Below, piece after piece: positions 1 to 6,658 of a DNA stretch of 8,444 nucleotides; position 1 is the first letter of the stretch; every line of letters starts with the position of its first letter. Under the pieces are notes generated by a model. That model searched no databases, had not been told where the DNA came from, and saw only the letters and a list, made by a program, of their open reading frames with translations. The translations under genes and the position numbers were made by a program. Source of the DNA: Actinotignum schaalii. GTDB taxonomy: Bacteria; Actinomycetota; Actinomycetes; Actinomycetales; Actinomycetaceae. The stretch covers positions 1 to 8,444 of the forward strand of contig CAMIHT010000063.1 in the NCBI GenBank assembly GCA_946222725.1, written 5' to 3'.

Positions 1-1074
1 CGGATCCACGCCTTCGGTATTCCGATCCAGAATAGAACCGAGCATCGTGGTGGGGGGTTCGCGCAGCGCCCGCTGGATATGCACCGCGCCCAGATACCGC
101 CCCGTGGGAGTTTCCAAAGGCGGGCGGCACACAAAAGCCACCGCGGCCAGCGCCGGGGGAATATCCGGACGGGATGCCGCGGCCAGGGCCTGGGCCACGG
201 TGTCATCCGGACCGAGGATCACCGGGTTGGGGGTCATGAGACCACCGGCGGTGCGCTCATCATAGGTGAGGAGGCGGCGCACATCCTGCGCTTCGCCTTC
301 ACTCATGGAGTCGAGGAGGATCGCTGCTGTTTCGGAGGGCAGATCGGCCATGAGGTCGGCCGCGTCGTCGGGCTGCATCACGTCCAAAACGTCACCGGCA
401 CGTTCCACATCCAAACCGGCCAATACCGTTACACGGTCCTCATCACCGAGTTCTTCCAAAACGTCCGCGAGCTTTTCGTCCGTAAGCTCCCGGGCCACCG
501 ATTGCATGCGTTCCTCGGGTAAATCACGCAAAATTTCCGCAATATCCCACGGCTTGAGATCCACCAGCTGGGAGACAATGGAGGCGGCTCCCTGGGTATG
601 GCTCGCGGTGGACAGTCCGGCCACCTCGCTCACCTTGAGGATTTCCGAATGGCGAGAATTCGTGCCGATTCCCCGCACATACACCTGGGTGAGGCCCCAT
701 TCGCGCCCGCGCAGGGGCTCAATGGCCGCATCCACGACGCTCATGCGGGTGCCGGTTTCCCGCACCACCACTTCGCGGTCAATGAGCTGAGCCATGACGA
801 GTGTTTCCGAACTGCGCTGCTGGAAGCGCCGCATATTGAGCACACCCGTAATGATGACCTGGCCGTTCGCGATGGACGTGACGCGGGTAATGGGCAGGAA
901 GACCCGGCGGCGCCCCACCACATCAATGGTGAGCCCGACCGCGGAAGGCACACCCTTGACGCGGAACACCACGACGACATCGTGGACGGTACCCACCTGG
1001 TCGCCAATGGGATCGTAGACGGGGGTACCGGTCAGCCGCCCGATAAAAACGCGAGAATTTTGCGAGGTTTTCAT
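1..1074 (-). CDS. PRC-barrel / MgtE_N / CBS-domain protein, soluble MgtE-like (3' end outside window)
   Basis: The frame is open without a stop from the ATG at 1074 down to base 1, so 358 residues are visible and the C-terminus is missing. Residues 9-75 (VFIGRLTGTPVYDPIGDQVGTV at the start of it) look like a PRC-barrel, and about 95-160 a second, weaker one. Residues 170-275 are an MgtE N-terminal domain made of repeated helices (LPEERMQ, LADVLEELGDEDR, LMADLPSETA). It leads into the conserved TAGGLMTPNPV junction at 275-285 that opens the CBS pair; GRYLGAVHI at 326-333 fits the first CBS unit. No membrane segment is seen. In the family, true MgtE channels carry five C-terminal helices after the CBS pair, while actinobacterial relatives of this PRC form usually lack them; the missing end prevents a decision here. 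A Mg2+- or nucleotide-sensing role is inferred from the domains only. Its ATG overlaps the stop of the upstream peptidase gene by one base (TAATG), and I see no good Shine-Dalgarno sequence, so translational coupling is likely. Confidence 0.88.
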   Translation of the reverse strand, partial: MKTSQNSRVFIGRLTGTPVYDPIGDQVGTVHDVVVVFRVKGVPSAVGLTIDVVGRRRVFLPITRVTSIANGQVIITGVLNMRRFQQRSSETLVMAQLIDREVVVRETGTRMSVVDAAIEPLRGREWGLTQVYVRGIGTNSRHSEILKVSEVAGLSTASHTQGAASIVSQLVDLKPWDIAEILRDLPEERMQSVARELTDEKLADVLEELGDEDRVTVLAGLDVERAGDVLDVMQPDDAADLMADLPSETAAILLDSMSEGEAQDVRRLLTYDERTAGGLMTPNPVILGPDDTVAQALAAASRPDIPPALAAVAFVCRPPLETPTGRYLGAVHIQRALREPPTTMLGSILDRNTEGVDP

Positions 1075-2600
1075 TAGCGCTGCACCCGCGTGAACCATTC
1101 TTCGATATCGGCGATGGTCCGCGGTATATCTTCCGAGAGGCGCTCAGCGCCGTTTTCCGTGATGAGAATGTCATCTTCGATACGCACCCCGATTCCGCGG
1201 AAACGTTCGGGAACCTTGAGGTCGTCTTCGCGGAAGTACAGGCCCGGTTCGATGGTGAAGACCATCCCCGGTTTCAGTTCCGCATCCAGATACATATCCC
1301 GGCGGGCGGCCGCGCAATCATGCACATCCAAGCCGAGGTGATGGGAGGTGCCGTGCGGCATCCAACGCCGGTGATACTGGCCTTCGGGGGCCAGGGACTG
1401 CGCGGCGGTGCCCGGAAGCATACCCCACTTTTCTAGGTAGCTAGCGATAACCTCCATGGCGGCGGCATGCACATCCTTGAATTTCACGCCGGGGGTACCG
1501 GCTACCTCAAGGGCGCGTTCAGCAGCTTCGAGCACAGCGTTATACACCTCCGCCTGTTCTGCGGTGAAGGTGCCGCTGACCGGGAGGGTGCGGGTGATAT
1601 CTGCGGTGTAGAGAGAATCGAGTTCCACGCCGGCATCGACGAGGATGAGATCACCGTCGCGTACTTCGCCGTCATTTGTCATCCAATGGAGGGTATTGGC
1701 GTGGTTACCGGAGGCCGCGATGGTGTCATATCCCAGGCCGTTTCCTTCTTCGCGGGCGCGTGCAAAGAATGCACCTTCCACCACGCGCTCCCCGCGATGG
1801 TGGGCAACCGCGCGGGGCAGGCTGCGAATAATCTCATCGAAACCGGAATAGGTAGCGGCCACAGCTTTGCGCATTTCCCGGATCTCGAAATCATCTTTAA
1901 TGAGGCGAAGTTCAGAGAGGGCCTGGGCCAGCTCCATATCCTGAGCGGCATCTTGGGACAGCCCGGCCGCGGCACGCAAATCGCTTACCTGCGCGGTGAT
2001 TTGTTCCGATGCTTCCGCGAGCACCCGGAGACTCACCTGGCCTTCCCCGAGATCCTTCGCGAGGGCATCGGGCAGGTTATCGAGAGAATCGGTGGCCAAT
2101 CCGGTGGCGCGGCTCACTTCCTCCAGAGAGGGGCGGGCTCCCACCCAGAATTCCCCGTGGGCCGGGTCCGAATAAAACTCCTCCGAGGAACGCGAGGTGC
2201 GCGGGTAGAAGTACAGGGTGACATCATGCCCGCCCTCTTCACGCGGGTTGAAAACAAGCACAGCGCCCGGTTCCTGTTCCCCGCCCAGGCCTGTCATATG
2301 CGAGAAAGCAGAGTGAGCACGGAAGCGGTAATCGGTGTCATTAGCGCGCACCTTGGTTTCCCCGGCTGGAATAACGAGCCGTTCACCCGGGAAAAGTGCG
2401 GAAAGAGCAGCGTGGCGTGCCGGCAAATAATCAGCCACCTCCGTGCGTGGCGCCGGTTCGGGGCGCGGGCCCCAATCCGAGCCCATGAACTCCCGAAATT
2501 CGAGGTTACTGGGCTGCTGAGAACGGTTATTTCCGCGAGCGCGCAAATTTTGCTGCGCAGTATCCTGATCGTGCTGTCCCTTGGTAGTCATACCGTCCAT
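1074..2600 (-). CDS. pepP: Xaa-Pro aminopeptidase (aminopeptidase P, peptidase family M24B)
   Basis: This 508-residue protein removes an N-terminal residue preceding proline from peptides, probably in the cytoplasm since no signal peptide is seen. The N-terminal AMP_N domain spans roughly residues 50-190 (HMTGLGGEQEPGAVLVF, then FWVGARPS). The pita-bread catalytic domain follows from about 235. All five dinuclear metal ligands of the family are visible: Asp322 in LVDAGVE, Asp334 in TADITRT, His420 in TSHHLGLDVHD, Glu451 in TIEPGLYF and Glu475 in GVRIEDD; the second-shell His427 is also present. The length is a little above E. coli PepP (about 440), with an extra Gln/Arg-rich N-terminal stretch of about 40 residues. 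I chose the ATG at 2600 because GAAAGGG lies 7 nt upstream. ATGs at 2648 and 2621 upstream, and 2591 just inside, are possible alternatives. The gene ends in TAATG shared with the MgtE_N/CBS gene, so the two form an operon, and it is divergent from the PHP gene 72 bp away. Confidence 0.94.
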   Translation of the reverse strand: MDGMTTKGQHDQDTAQQNLRARGNNRSQQPSNLEFREFMGSDWGPRPEPAPRTEVADYLPARHAALSALFPGERLVIPAGETKVRANDTDYRFRAHSAFSHMTGLGGEQEPGAVLVFNPREEGGHDVTLYFYPRTSRSSEEFYSDPAHGEFWVGARPSLEEVSRATGLATDSLDNLPDALAKDLGEGQVSLRVLAEASEQITAQVSDLRAAAGLSQDAAQDMELAQALSELRLIKDDFEIREMRKAVAATYSGFDEIIRSLPRAVAHHRGERVVEGAFFARAREEGNGLGYDTIAASGNHANTLHWMTNDGEVRDGDLILVDAGVELDSLYTADITRTLPVSGTFTAEQAEVYNAVLEAAERALEVAGTPGVKFKDVHAAAMEVIASYLEKWGMLPGTAAQSLAPEGQYHRRWMPHGTSHHLGLDVHDCAAARRDMYLDAELKPGMVFTIEPGLYFREDDLKVPERFRGIGVRIEDDILITENGAERLSEDIPRTIADIEEWFTRVQR

Positions 2601-2672
2601 TATCGCACCCTTTCCCGACATAAAAAGCCCCGGGAACTTTTCCCACACTCACTGCCGGCTAAGCTGGAGGGC
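2601..2672. promoter_or_regulatory. Divergent promoter region between pepP and the PHP gene
   Basis: These 72 bp must serve both the minus-strand peptidase operon and the plus-strand PHP gene. The stretch is more AT-rich than its flanks and holds a small inverted repeat, GGGAA-ctt-TTCCC at 2632-2644, which overlaps a looser AAAAG...CTTTT pair at 2622-2641. TAAGCT at 2660-2665 fits the actinobacterial TAnnnT -10 consensus and would place a plus-strand transcription start at or next to the PHP ATG. No convincing -35 TTGACA-like hexamer is visible on either strand. The dyad could be an operator, but its arms are only 5 bp and chance is possible. Confidence 0.35.
2608..2614 (-). promoter_or_regulatory. 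Ribosome binding site of pepP
   Basis: On the minus strand this reads GAAAGGG and ends 7 nt before the ATG at 2600. It is the best Shine-Dalgarno match among the candidate starts of the aminopeptidase gene and decides the start over the ATGs at 2648, 2621 and 2591. Confidence 0.6.
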
Positions 2673-3512
2673 ATGGCTGTTGATACCCACACTCACTCCA
2701 CCGCTTCCGATTCCACGGTCACTCCACGCGAACTCGTGGAGGAAGCTGAGCGTATCGGTCTGGCCGGAATTGCGCTCACCGACCACGATACGGTGGCCGG
2801 GTGGGAGGAGGCCGCCGCTGCGGCGGCCTCCTGCGGCGTCGTTCTTATCCGTGGCATGGAGCTATCCACGAAATGGGAAGGGATCACCTGCCATATTCTC
2901 GGCTATCTTTTTGATCCGAATGATCGTGCGATCCAGGAACATATCGTCACCACGCGGGCATCGCGTCTGACGCGAACCCGGGCCATTGTGGATAAGCTCA
3001 GCACGGATGTGCCGATCACCTGGGATGACGTGGTGGCTCATACCCCTCCGGGGGCGACGGTCGGGCGCCCCCATATTGCCGACGCCCTGGTGGCGGCCGG
3101 TGTGGTCCCCACCCGGAGCGCGGCTTTTACCCACTATCTTTCCGTGCACGGGCCGTATTATGTGTCCCACTATGCGCCGCAGGCCTGCGAGGCCATCCGG
3201 ATGGTCACGGCGGCGGGCGGGAAAGCGGTCCTGGCGCATCCGGTGGCACCCGCACGCAATAAGGTCGTGCCCGAGCGTGCTTTTGATGAGATGGCCGCGG
3301 CCGGGCTTTTTGGGGTGGAGTTACGCCACCCGGAAAATGATCCGGAGCTAGTGCCGGGCCTGGAACGCATAGCCGCGCGGCTGCAGCTACGCGGTTTCGG
3401 GGCGAGTGATTATCACGGGAGTGGGAAAACGAATCGGCTCGGGCAATACACCACGGGCGCGGAAATTATCGCCGAGTTGGTCGACGGTACCGCTTTGCCT
3501 GTGCTAGGTTAA
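2673..3512 (+). CDS. PHP-domain metal-dependent phosphoesterase (RNase AM / TrpH-YciV type)
   Basis: This 279-residue protein begins with the PHP signature almost at once: DTHTHSTASD gives metal ligands His6, His8 and Asp13. Further PHP motifs follow in the usual order: TDHDT (Asp37, His38, Asp39), GMELS (Glu63), CHILGY (His74), GRPHIA (His134), LAHP (His189) and ASDYHG (Asp246, His248). This full set is expected for a trinuclear-metal phosphoesterase. Known relatives hydrolyse 3',5'-nucleoside bisphosphates or act as 5'-3' exoribonucleases on short RNAs and rRNA 5' ends (E. coli RNase AM, Chromobacterium CV_1693). The exact substrate here is inferred. The insert around residues 85-130 fits the helical domain of this subfamily. 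The ATG at 2673 must be near the true start because the HTH motif follows within five residues. GGAGG lies only 2 nt upstream, unusually close, and the gene may instead be leaderless. A 27-bp perfect palindrome lies inside the gene at 2806-2832, encoding an alanine run. Transcription is divergent from pepP. Confidence 0.92.
   Translation: MAVDTHTHSTASDSTVTPRELVEEAERIGLAGIALTDHDTVAGWEEAAAAAASCGVVLIRGMELSTKWEGITCHILGYLFDPNDRAIQEHIVTTRASRLTRTRAIVDKLSTDVPITWDDVVAHTPPGATVGRPHIADALVAAGVVPTRSAAFTHYLSVHGPYYVSHYAPQACEAIRMVTAAGGKAVLAHPVAPARNKVVPERAFDEMAAAGLFGVELRHPENDPELVPGLERIAARLQLRGFGASDYHGSGKTNRLGQYTTGAEIIAELVDGTALPVLG
2806..2832. repeat. 27-bp perfect GC-rich inverted repeat inside the PHP gene
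   Basis: Arms of 13 bases (AGGAGGCCGCCGC and its reverse complement) flank the single base T2819, and every pair matches. In the PHP reading frame this encodes two glutamates followed by the run of alanines at residues 47-52. In mRNA it could form a very stable stem about 130 nt after the start codon, although a one-base loop means that several central pairs must open. Confidence 0.7.
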
Positions 3513-3611
3513 AACGCGCTTCACTGCCGTAGCGTTCCGGCGGGAGCCGGGTACCCGCGAGCGCCATTCTTCGCTGGTGCGGGCACGGCCGTGAAAACTT
3601 TCAGGATGTCT

Positions 3612-3640
3612 TTTCGATTATCGCGGGGATGTCTTAGGAT
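3612..3640 (+). promoter_or_regulatory. Possible marC promoter
   Basis: TTTCGA (3612-3617) and TAGGAT (3635-3640) are separated by 17 bp; the second fits the TAnnnT -10 pattern, while the first is a poor -35. It would start transcription near 3647, about 80 nt before the marC start codon. This is a weak prediction by eye. Confidence 0.25.
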
Positions 3641-3713
3641 GGTGTCGTTATAAGTCCGGCTCGGTGTAAAACCGCTCCTGCGGATGTGGAGGACCTGGTC
3701 GCCGGGGAGAATC

Positions 3714-3720
3714 AGGAGGT
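3714..3720 (+). promoter_or_regulatory. Strong ribosome binding site of marC
   Basis: AGGAGGT lies 8 nt before the GTG at 3729. It is the best Shine-Dalgarno sequence in the window and fixes this GTG as the start instead of the ATG at 3684, which lies upstream of the site. Confidence 0.8.
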
Positions 3721-3728
3721 ACTGCCCC

Positions 3729-4355
3729 GTGGCCGTCTTTGATGTCACGATCTTCTTGTCCACCTTCATGACCTTGTTCGTCATCGCCGACCCGCTGGGT
3801 AACCTCCCGGTTTTTATTGCTCTTACCGCGCGTAATACCAATAAGGAACGTAATCGCGCGGCCTGGCAATCGGTCCTCACCTCCGCGATTGTGCTGGCGA
3901 TTTTCGCGGTTTTCGGTAAATACATTCTGGATTTGCTGGGAATCACCACTGCCGCCATGCAGATTTCCGGCGGTATCTTGCTTTTGCTCGTCGCCCTCCA
4001 GCTCATGCAGGACGAATCCAATCCGCAAGAAGAAGAAGCGAAGGCTTCCTCGGTGAATATCGCCCTGGTTCCCATGGGGATTCCGCTGCTGGCGGGTCCC
4101 GGCGCGATTGTTGCCATCATGATTAAGGTGGAGGAATCTGGCGATTCTTTGGGCGGGATCCTCGCGATCATCGCCGCCTTTATTCTGCTACACATTATTG
4201 AATGGGTGGTTTTGCGTTTCGCTTCGCCCATGCACCGGCTCCTCGGCGAAGGCGGCACGGTGTTCCTCACCCGCATCGCAGGTATGCTGCTAGCCGCTAT
4301 TTCGGTGCAGCTTATTATTGCCGGAGCGGTGTCCGTGTGGCCGGGTGCCGCCTAA
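3729..4355 (+). CDS. MarC family (UPF0056) integral membrane protein
   Basis: This 208-residue membrane protein has about six hydrophobic segments, near residues 5-25, 47-67, 74-94, 111-133, 141-163 and 178-200. The family's two internally related signatures are clear: DPLGNLPVF at 21-29 in the first helix and PMGIPLLAGPGAI at 115-127 in the fourth. The acidic, lysine-containing loop at about 95-108 (ESNPQEEEAK) connects the two halves. MarC proteins were once linked to multiple antibiotic resistance, but that was not supported in E. coli and the transported substrate is unknown, so only the family can be named. The start is the GTG preceded by AGGAGGT. The gene is on the same strand as the PHP gene but 216 bp away, so it probably has its own promoter. 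It converges on the DEAD-box helicase gene, with a hairpin between the two stops. Confidence 0.92.
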   Translation: MAVFDVTIFLSTFMTLFVIADPLGNLPVFIALTARNTNKERNRAAWQSVLTSAIVLAIFAVFGKYILDLLGITTAAMQISGGILLLLVALQLMQDESNPQEEEAKASSVNIALVPMGIPLLAGPGAIVAIMIKVEESGDSLGGILAIIAAFILLHIIEWVVLRFASPMHRLLGEGGTVFLTRIAGMLLAAISVQLIIAGAVSVWPGAA

Positions 4356-4385
4356 GTTTTTCTTTTCCGCCCACTTCTTAAAGTT

Positions 4386-4425
4386 CAGGCGGGCACGTCC
4401 AGGTAAATGTGGAGGTGCCCGCCTG
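4386..4425. terminator. Bidirectional hairpin terminator between marC and the DEAD-box helicase gene
   Basis: CAGGCGGGCAC (4386-4396) pairs perfectly with GTGCCCGCCTG (4415-4425) around an 18-nt loop. Inside the loop TCC/GGA can add three more pairs after a G-G mismatch. It lies 30 bp after the marC stop and 16 bp after the helicase stop, where two convergent genes would share a terminator. No T-run follows on either strand, as is common for actinobacterial terminator hairpins, so intrinsic termination is likely but not certain. Confidence 0.7.
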
Positions 4426-4441
4426 TGGCGGTTAACTTGCG

Positions 4442-6139
4442 TTAATCCAGTTTGCGGGAGAGTTTACGACGCCGCCGTTGCGTTCCTGCGGGCTCGCTCA
4501 CCGTGGGAGTTTCGGTCCGCGTGCGCGGGGTTCCTAGCCGCCGCCGAGTACGTCCCGAAGCGCTGCGCTGCTCTTTTTCGTCGGTACGACGCCGCCCGGT
4601 ACCCGCGTGCGGCTCCTCTACCTTCGTGGCGGTGGACTTGGCACGGCGCGATCCACCGGCGGAAGAAGAGTGGCGCGCACCGCCACGTTCGCGTGAGCCA
4701 CGGCGTTCGTGCCCGCCCCGGCGAGCCGCGCGACGTTGGGAATTCCCGCGCCTGCCCCGCGAGTGGCCGGTTTCGCCCAGATCCTCAATTTCTTCGGCAT
4801 CTAGGCCGGCTAGCACCCGCTGGGATTCGGGGAGGGTTGGGCCGGCATCAGTAGGAATATCGAGATCGGTGTAGAGGTGATCGGAGGTGTGATATGTCTC
4901 CACCGGATCGGCCATACCGAGGTTAAGTTGCTTGCTGATAAGTGACCAGCGGGGCATATCTTCCCAATCCACGAAGGTCACGGCGGTACCCTTGTTCCCG
5001 GCCCGGCCGGTGCGGCCGATGCGGTGAATATAGATCTTTTCATCTTCGGGGCACTGGTAGTTAATGACGTGGGTGACATCGTCCACGTCAATACCGCGGG
5101 CAGCTACATCGGTTGCTACGAGGACATCAATTTTGCCTTTTCGGAAGGCCCGTAAGGTTTGTTCCCGGGCACCTTGGCCCAGATCGCCGTGCAGGGATCC
5201 CACCGCGAATCCGCGCTCGCGCAAGGTATCGGCCAGGCGGGCTGCATTGCGCTTGGTGCGGCAGAAAATAATGGCGCGCTCCCGGCCCCGGGCTTGGAGA
5301 ATGCGCGAGACTACCTCATCTTTATTGAGAGCATGGACGCGGTAGGCAACCTGGCGAATATTTTTCACGGTGGCGCTGTCATCACCGGGAGTATGGGCAC
5401 GAATATGGGTCGGTTTCGTCATGTAGCGGCGTGCCATGGTGATGACGGGGCCGGGCATGGTTGCCGAGAAGAGCATGGTGTGGCGGGTTGGTGGAACTGC
5501 GGAGAGGATTTTTTCGACGTCGTCCAAAAAACCGAGGTCGAGCATTTCATCGGCCTCATCAAGGACCACGGTGCGAACGCGGCTGAGTGCGAGGACACCG
5601 TGTTTCATGAGGTCAATGATGCGCCCCGGGGTACCTACCACGATTTCGACGCCCTTGGTCAGCGCTTCTTGCTGGGGTTCATAGGCACGCCCGCCGTAAA
5701 TATCGACAATACGCAAGGTGCGGTGGGCTGCGGCGTTGCGCAGCTCTAAGGCAACCTGTTTAGCCAGCTCGCGGGTAGGGAGCACGACGAGTGCCTGAGG
5801 CTTACCCTGATCTGCTGGGGAAATGGCATCCCAGCCTTCTTCGTTCGGTCCTATCGCGACCTCGAGGAGCGGGATGCCGAATCCCAGAGTTTTCCCGGTG
5901 CCGGTTTTGGCCTGACCGATAATATCGTGCCCGGTCAGGGCAACGGGAAGGGTGAGCGCTTGGATGGGGAAAGGATGGGTAATGCCGTGCTCTGCCAGGG
6001 CACGAACGATGGGTTCGGAAACTCCGAAATCAGCGAAAGACTTGGTTTCGAGACCTTCACCCGTGCCGGTGATATCGGCGGTGGGGGAGGTGTCGGTAGG
6101 TTCATGAGCACGGGAGGAATCAATCACTCCGGAAGCCAT
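4442..6139 (-). CDS. DEAD-box ATP-dependent RNA helicase (RhlE-like) with basic C-terminal tail
   Basis: This 565-residue protein carries the complete DEAD-box set in order. The Q motif has Phe35 and Gln60 (FPIQ); motif I is AKTGTGKT at 77-84; Ia is PTRELAKQ at 121-128; Ib is TPGR at 170-173. Motif II is DEAD at 194-197; III is SAT at 225-227; IV is IIFCRTK at 290-296; V is VATDVAARGID at 341-351; VI is HRIGRTGR at 372-379. It should unwind or remodel RNA in ribosome assembly or mRNA decay; that role is known for the family but not shown here. After about residue 457 the chain becomes a disordered, strongly basic Arg/Gly/Ser-rich tail with short RRG, RGG and RRRR clusters, a typical RNA-binding extension. 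The ATG at 6139 has GAAAGGA 6 nt upstream. An ATG at 6301 would add 54 residues with a Cys/Trp-rich composition unlike a DEAD-box N-terminus, so I reject it. The gene ends at a shared hairpin opposite marC. Confidence 0.95.
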   Translation of the reverse strand: MASGVIDSSRAHEPTDTSPTADITGTGEGLETKSFADFGVSEPIVRALAEHGITHPFPIQALTLPVALTGHDIIGQAKTGTGKTLGFGIPLLEVAIGPNEEGWDAISPADQGKPQALVVLPTRELAKQVALELRNAAAHRTLRIVDIYGGRAYEPQQEALTKGVEIVVGTPGRIIDLMKHGVLALSRVRTVVLDEADEMLDLGFLDDVEKILSAVPPTRHTMLFSATMPGPVITMARRYMTKPTHIRAHTPGDDSATVKNIRQVAYRVHALNKDEVVSRILQARGRERAIIFCRTKRNAARLADTLRERGFAVGSLHGDLGQGAREQTLRAFRKGKIDVLVATDVAARGIDVDDVTHVINYQCPEDEKIYIHRIGRTGRAGNKGTAVTFVDWEDMPRWSLISKQLNLGMADPVETYHTSDHLYTDLDIPTDAGPTLPESQRVLAGLDAEEIEDLGETGHSRGRRGNSQRRAARRGGHERRGSRERGGARHSSSAGGSRRAKSTATKVEEPHAGTGRRRTDEKEQRSASGRTRRRLGTPRTRTETPTVSEPAGTQRRRRKLSRKLD

Positions 6140-6433
6140 ATGCTGTCCTTTCTGCGTGCGCGGATGCGCACGAGCTAGGGGTGGGCGCAGCGATTGCGAT
6201 ACATGCCACATCAGCCGATTACACATTGGCGACCGAGCACACCACCCGAGGTAGCAGCCGATCGCGACAATCCCCAGCGACCGGGCAGCTACACATATCA
6301 ATCACGCCTGGCCGTGGCGCACACACATCCCAGCTGGTGTGGGAAATAGGTGCGCAAACGATCACAGGTTCCCGGCTATTCTACGGCACTAACCCGGATG
6401 GGCCGCTGAGACCTCCCGTGCACCACGATTTTC
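6140..6433. other. Intergenic region / leader upstream of the DEAD-box helicase gene
   Basis: These 294 bp lie between the DUF3107 stop and the helicase start, both on the minus strand. No supported gene is found. The helicase ribosome binding site, GAAAGGA on the minus strand, is at 6146-6152. TAGAAT on the minus strand (6378-6383) fits a TAnnnT -10 box but has no good -35. If it were used, the helicase mRNA would carry an untranslated leader of about 230 nt. A compact dyad with CCAGCTGG at its core lies around 6328-6342. I see no clear terminator for DUF3107, so read-through into the helicase gene is possible. Confidence 0.45.
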
Positions 6434-6658
6434 CTAGAGACCGAAGCCCACCCGGCGGGTATCTTGTTCACGAATTTCCACGAAAGCAATAGCATCAGCG
6501 GGAATAGTCACCTCGCGATTTTTCTTCGCGGTGATGCGCAACGGTTTGCCTTCTCCACCCAGGCTGGCATCAACAAGCGCGCGCAATTCCTCAAGCGAGG
6601 AATCCGTTTCCAAAATCAAATCGCGAGTAGTTTCGCGAAAACCAATAACGATTTCCAT
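6434..6658 (-). CDS. DUF3107 family small protein
   Basis: This 74-residue protein has no membrane segment or signal peptide. It begins MEIVIGFRETTRDL and ends EIREQDTRRVGFGL. The family hallmarks are the N-terminal beta strand that starts with MEV/MEI, a central (L)RITAKKNREVTIPADAIAFVEI region, and the terminal RRVGFG motif. It resembles M. tuberculosis Rv3208A (TB9.4), recalled from memory, which is of similar size. The biochemical function is unknown. The ATG at 6658 is preceded by AAGGAG at a spacing of 6 nt; an upstream ATG at 6700 lacks such a site and would add 14 residues not found in the family. The gene is divergent from adnA across a 169-bp region holding a strong palindrome. In mycobacteria the TetR-type gene fasR sits beside this family member, but none is present here. 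Confidence 0.9.
   Translation of the reverse strand: MEIVIGFRETTRDLILETDSSLEELRALVDASLGGEGKPLRITAKKNREVTIPADAIAFVEIREQDTRRVGFGL

Larger units (their letters stand above)
3513..3728. other. Intergenic region between the PHP gene and marC
   Basis: No credible gene lies in these 216 bp. Just after the PHP stop there are small dyads: AACGC/GCGTT at 3513-3517 and 3532-3536, and CCGGC-ggga-GCCGG at 3537-3550, followed by the palindrome CGGGTACCCG at 3548-3557. None is followed by a T-run, so a terminator is only possible. The right part should hold the marC promoter and a leader of roughly 80 nt. Confidence 0.5.

Noticed and set aside
79..522. 147-codon plus-strand ORF
   Set aside because: It is antisense to the PRC/MgtE_N/CBS gene, which is open across 358 codons with recognisable domains.
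1467..2672. Plus-strand reading frame open for about 400 codons upstream of, and in frame with, the PHP gene
   Set aside because: It lies exactly opposite the aminopeptidase P gene, whose five metal ligands are intact. Its product has no recognisable motif and the PHP metal motif begins only after 2673, so it is an antisense effect of high-GC codon use.
3548..3557. Palindrome CGGGTACCCG after the PHP gene
   Set aside because: It is only 10 bp and has no flanking T-run or operator context, so it is well within chance for this base composition.
3521..4276. 251-codon minus-strand ORF
   Set aside because: It is antisense to the marC gene, which has clear family signatures, six hydrophobic segments and a strong ribosome binding site.
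5159..5749. 196-codon plus-strand ORF
   Set aside because: It is the complement of the DEAD-box helicase core motifs and has no sensible protein features.
6140..6301. N-terminal extension of the DEAD-box helicase to the ATG at 6301
   Set aside because: The 54 extra residues are Cys/Trp/Arg-rich and unlike the family, whereas the ATG at 6139 has a good ribosome binding site 6 nt upstream.
6181..6492. 103-codon plus-strand ORF in the gap before the DEAD-box gene
   Set aside because: No ribosome binding site or recognisable motif is seen, and its end runs into the DUF3107 gene on the other strand.
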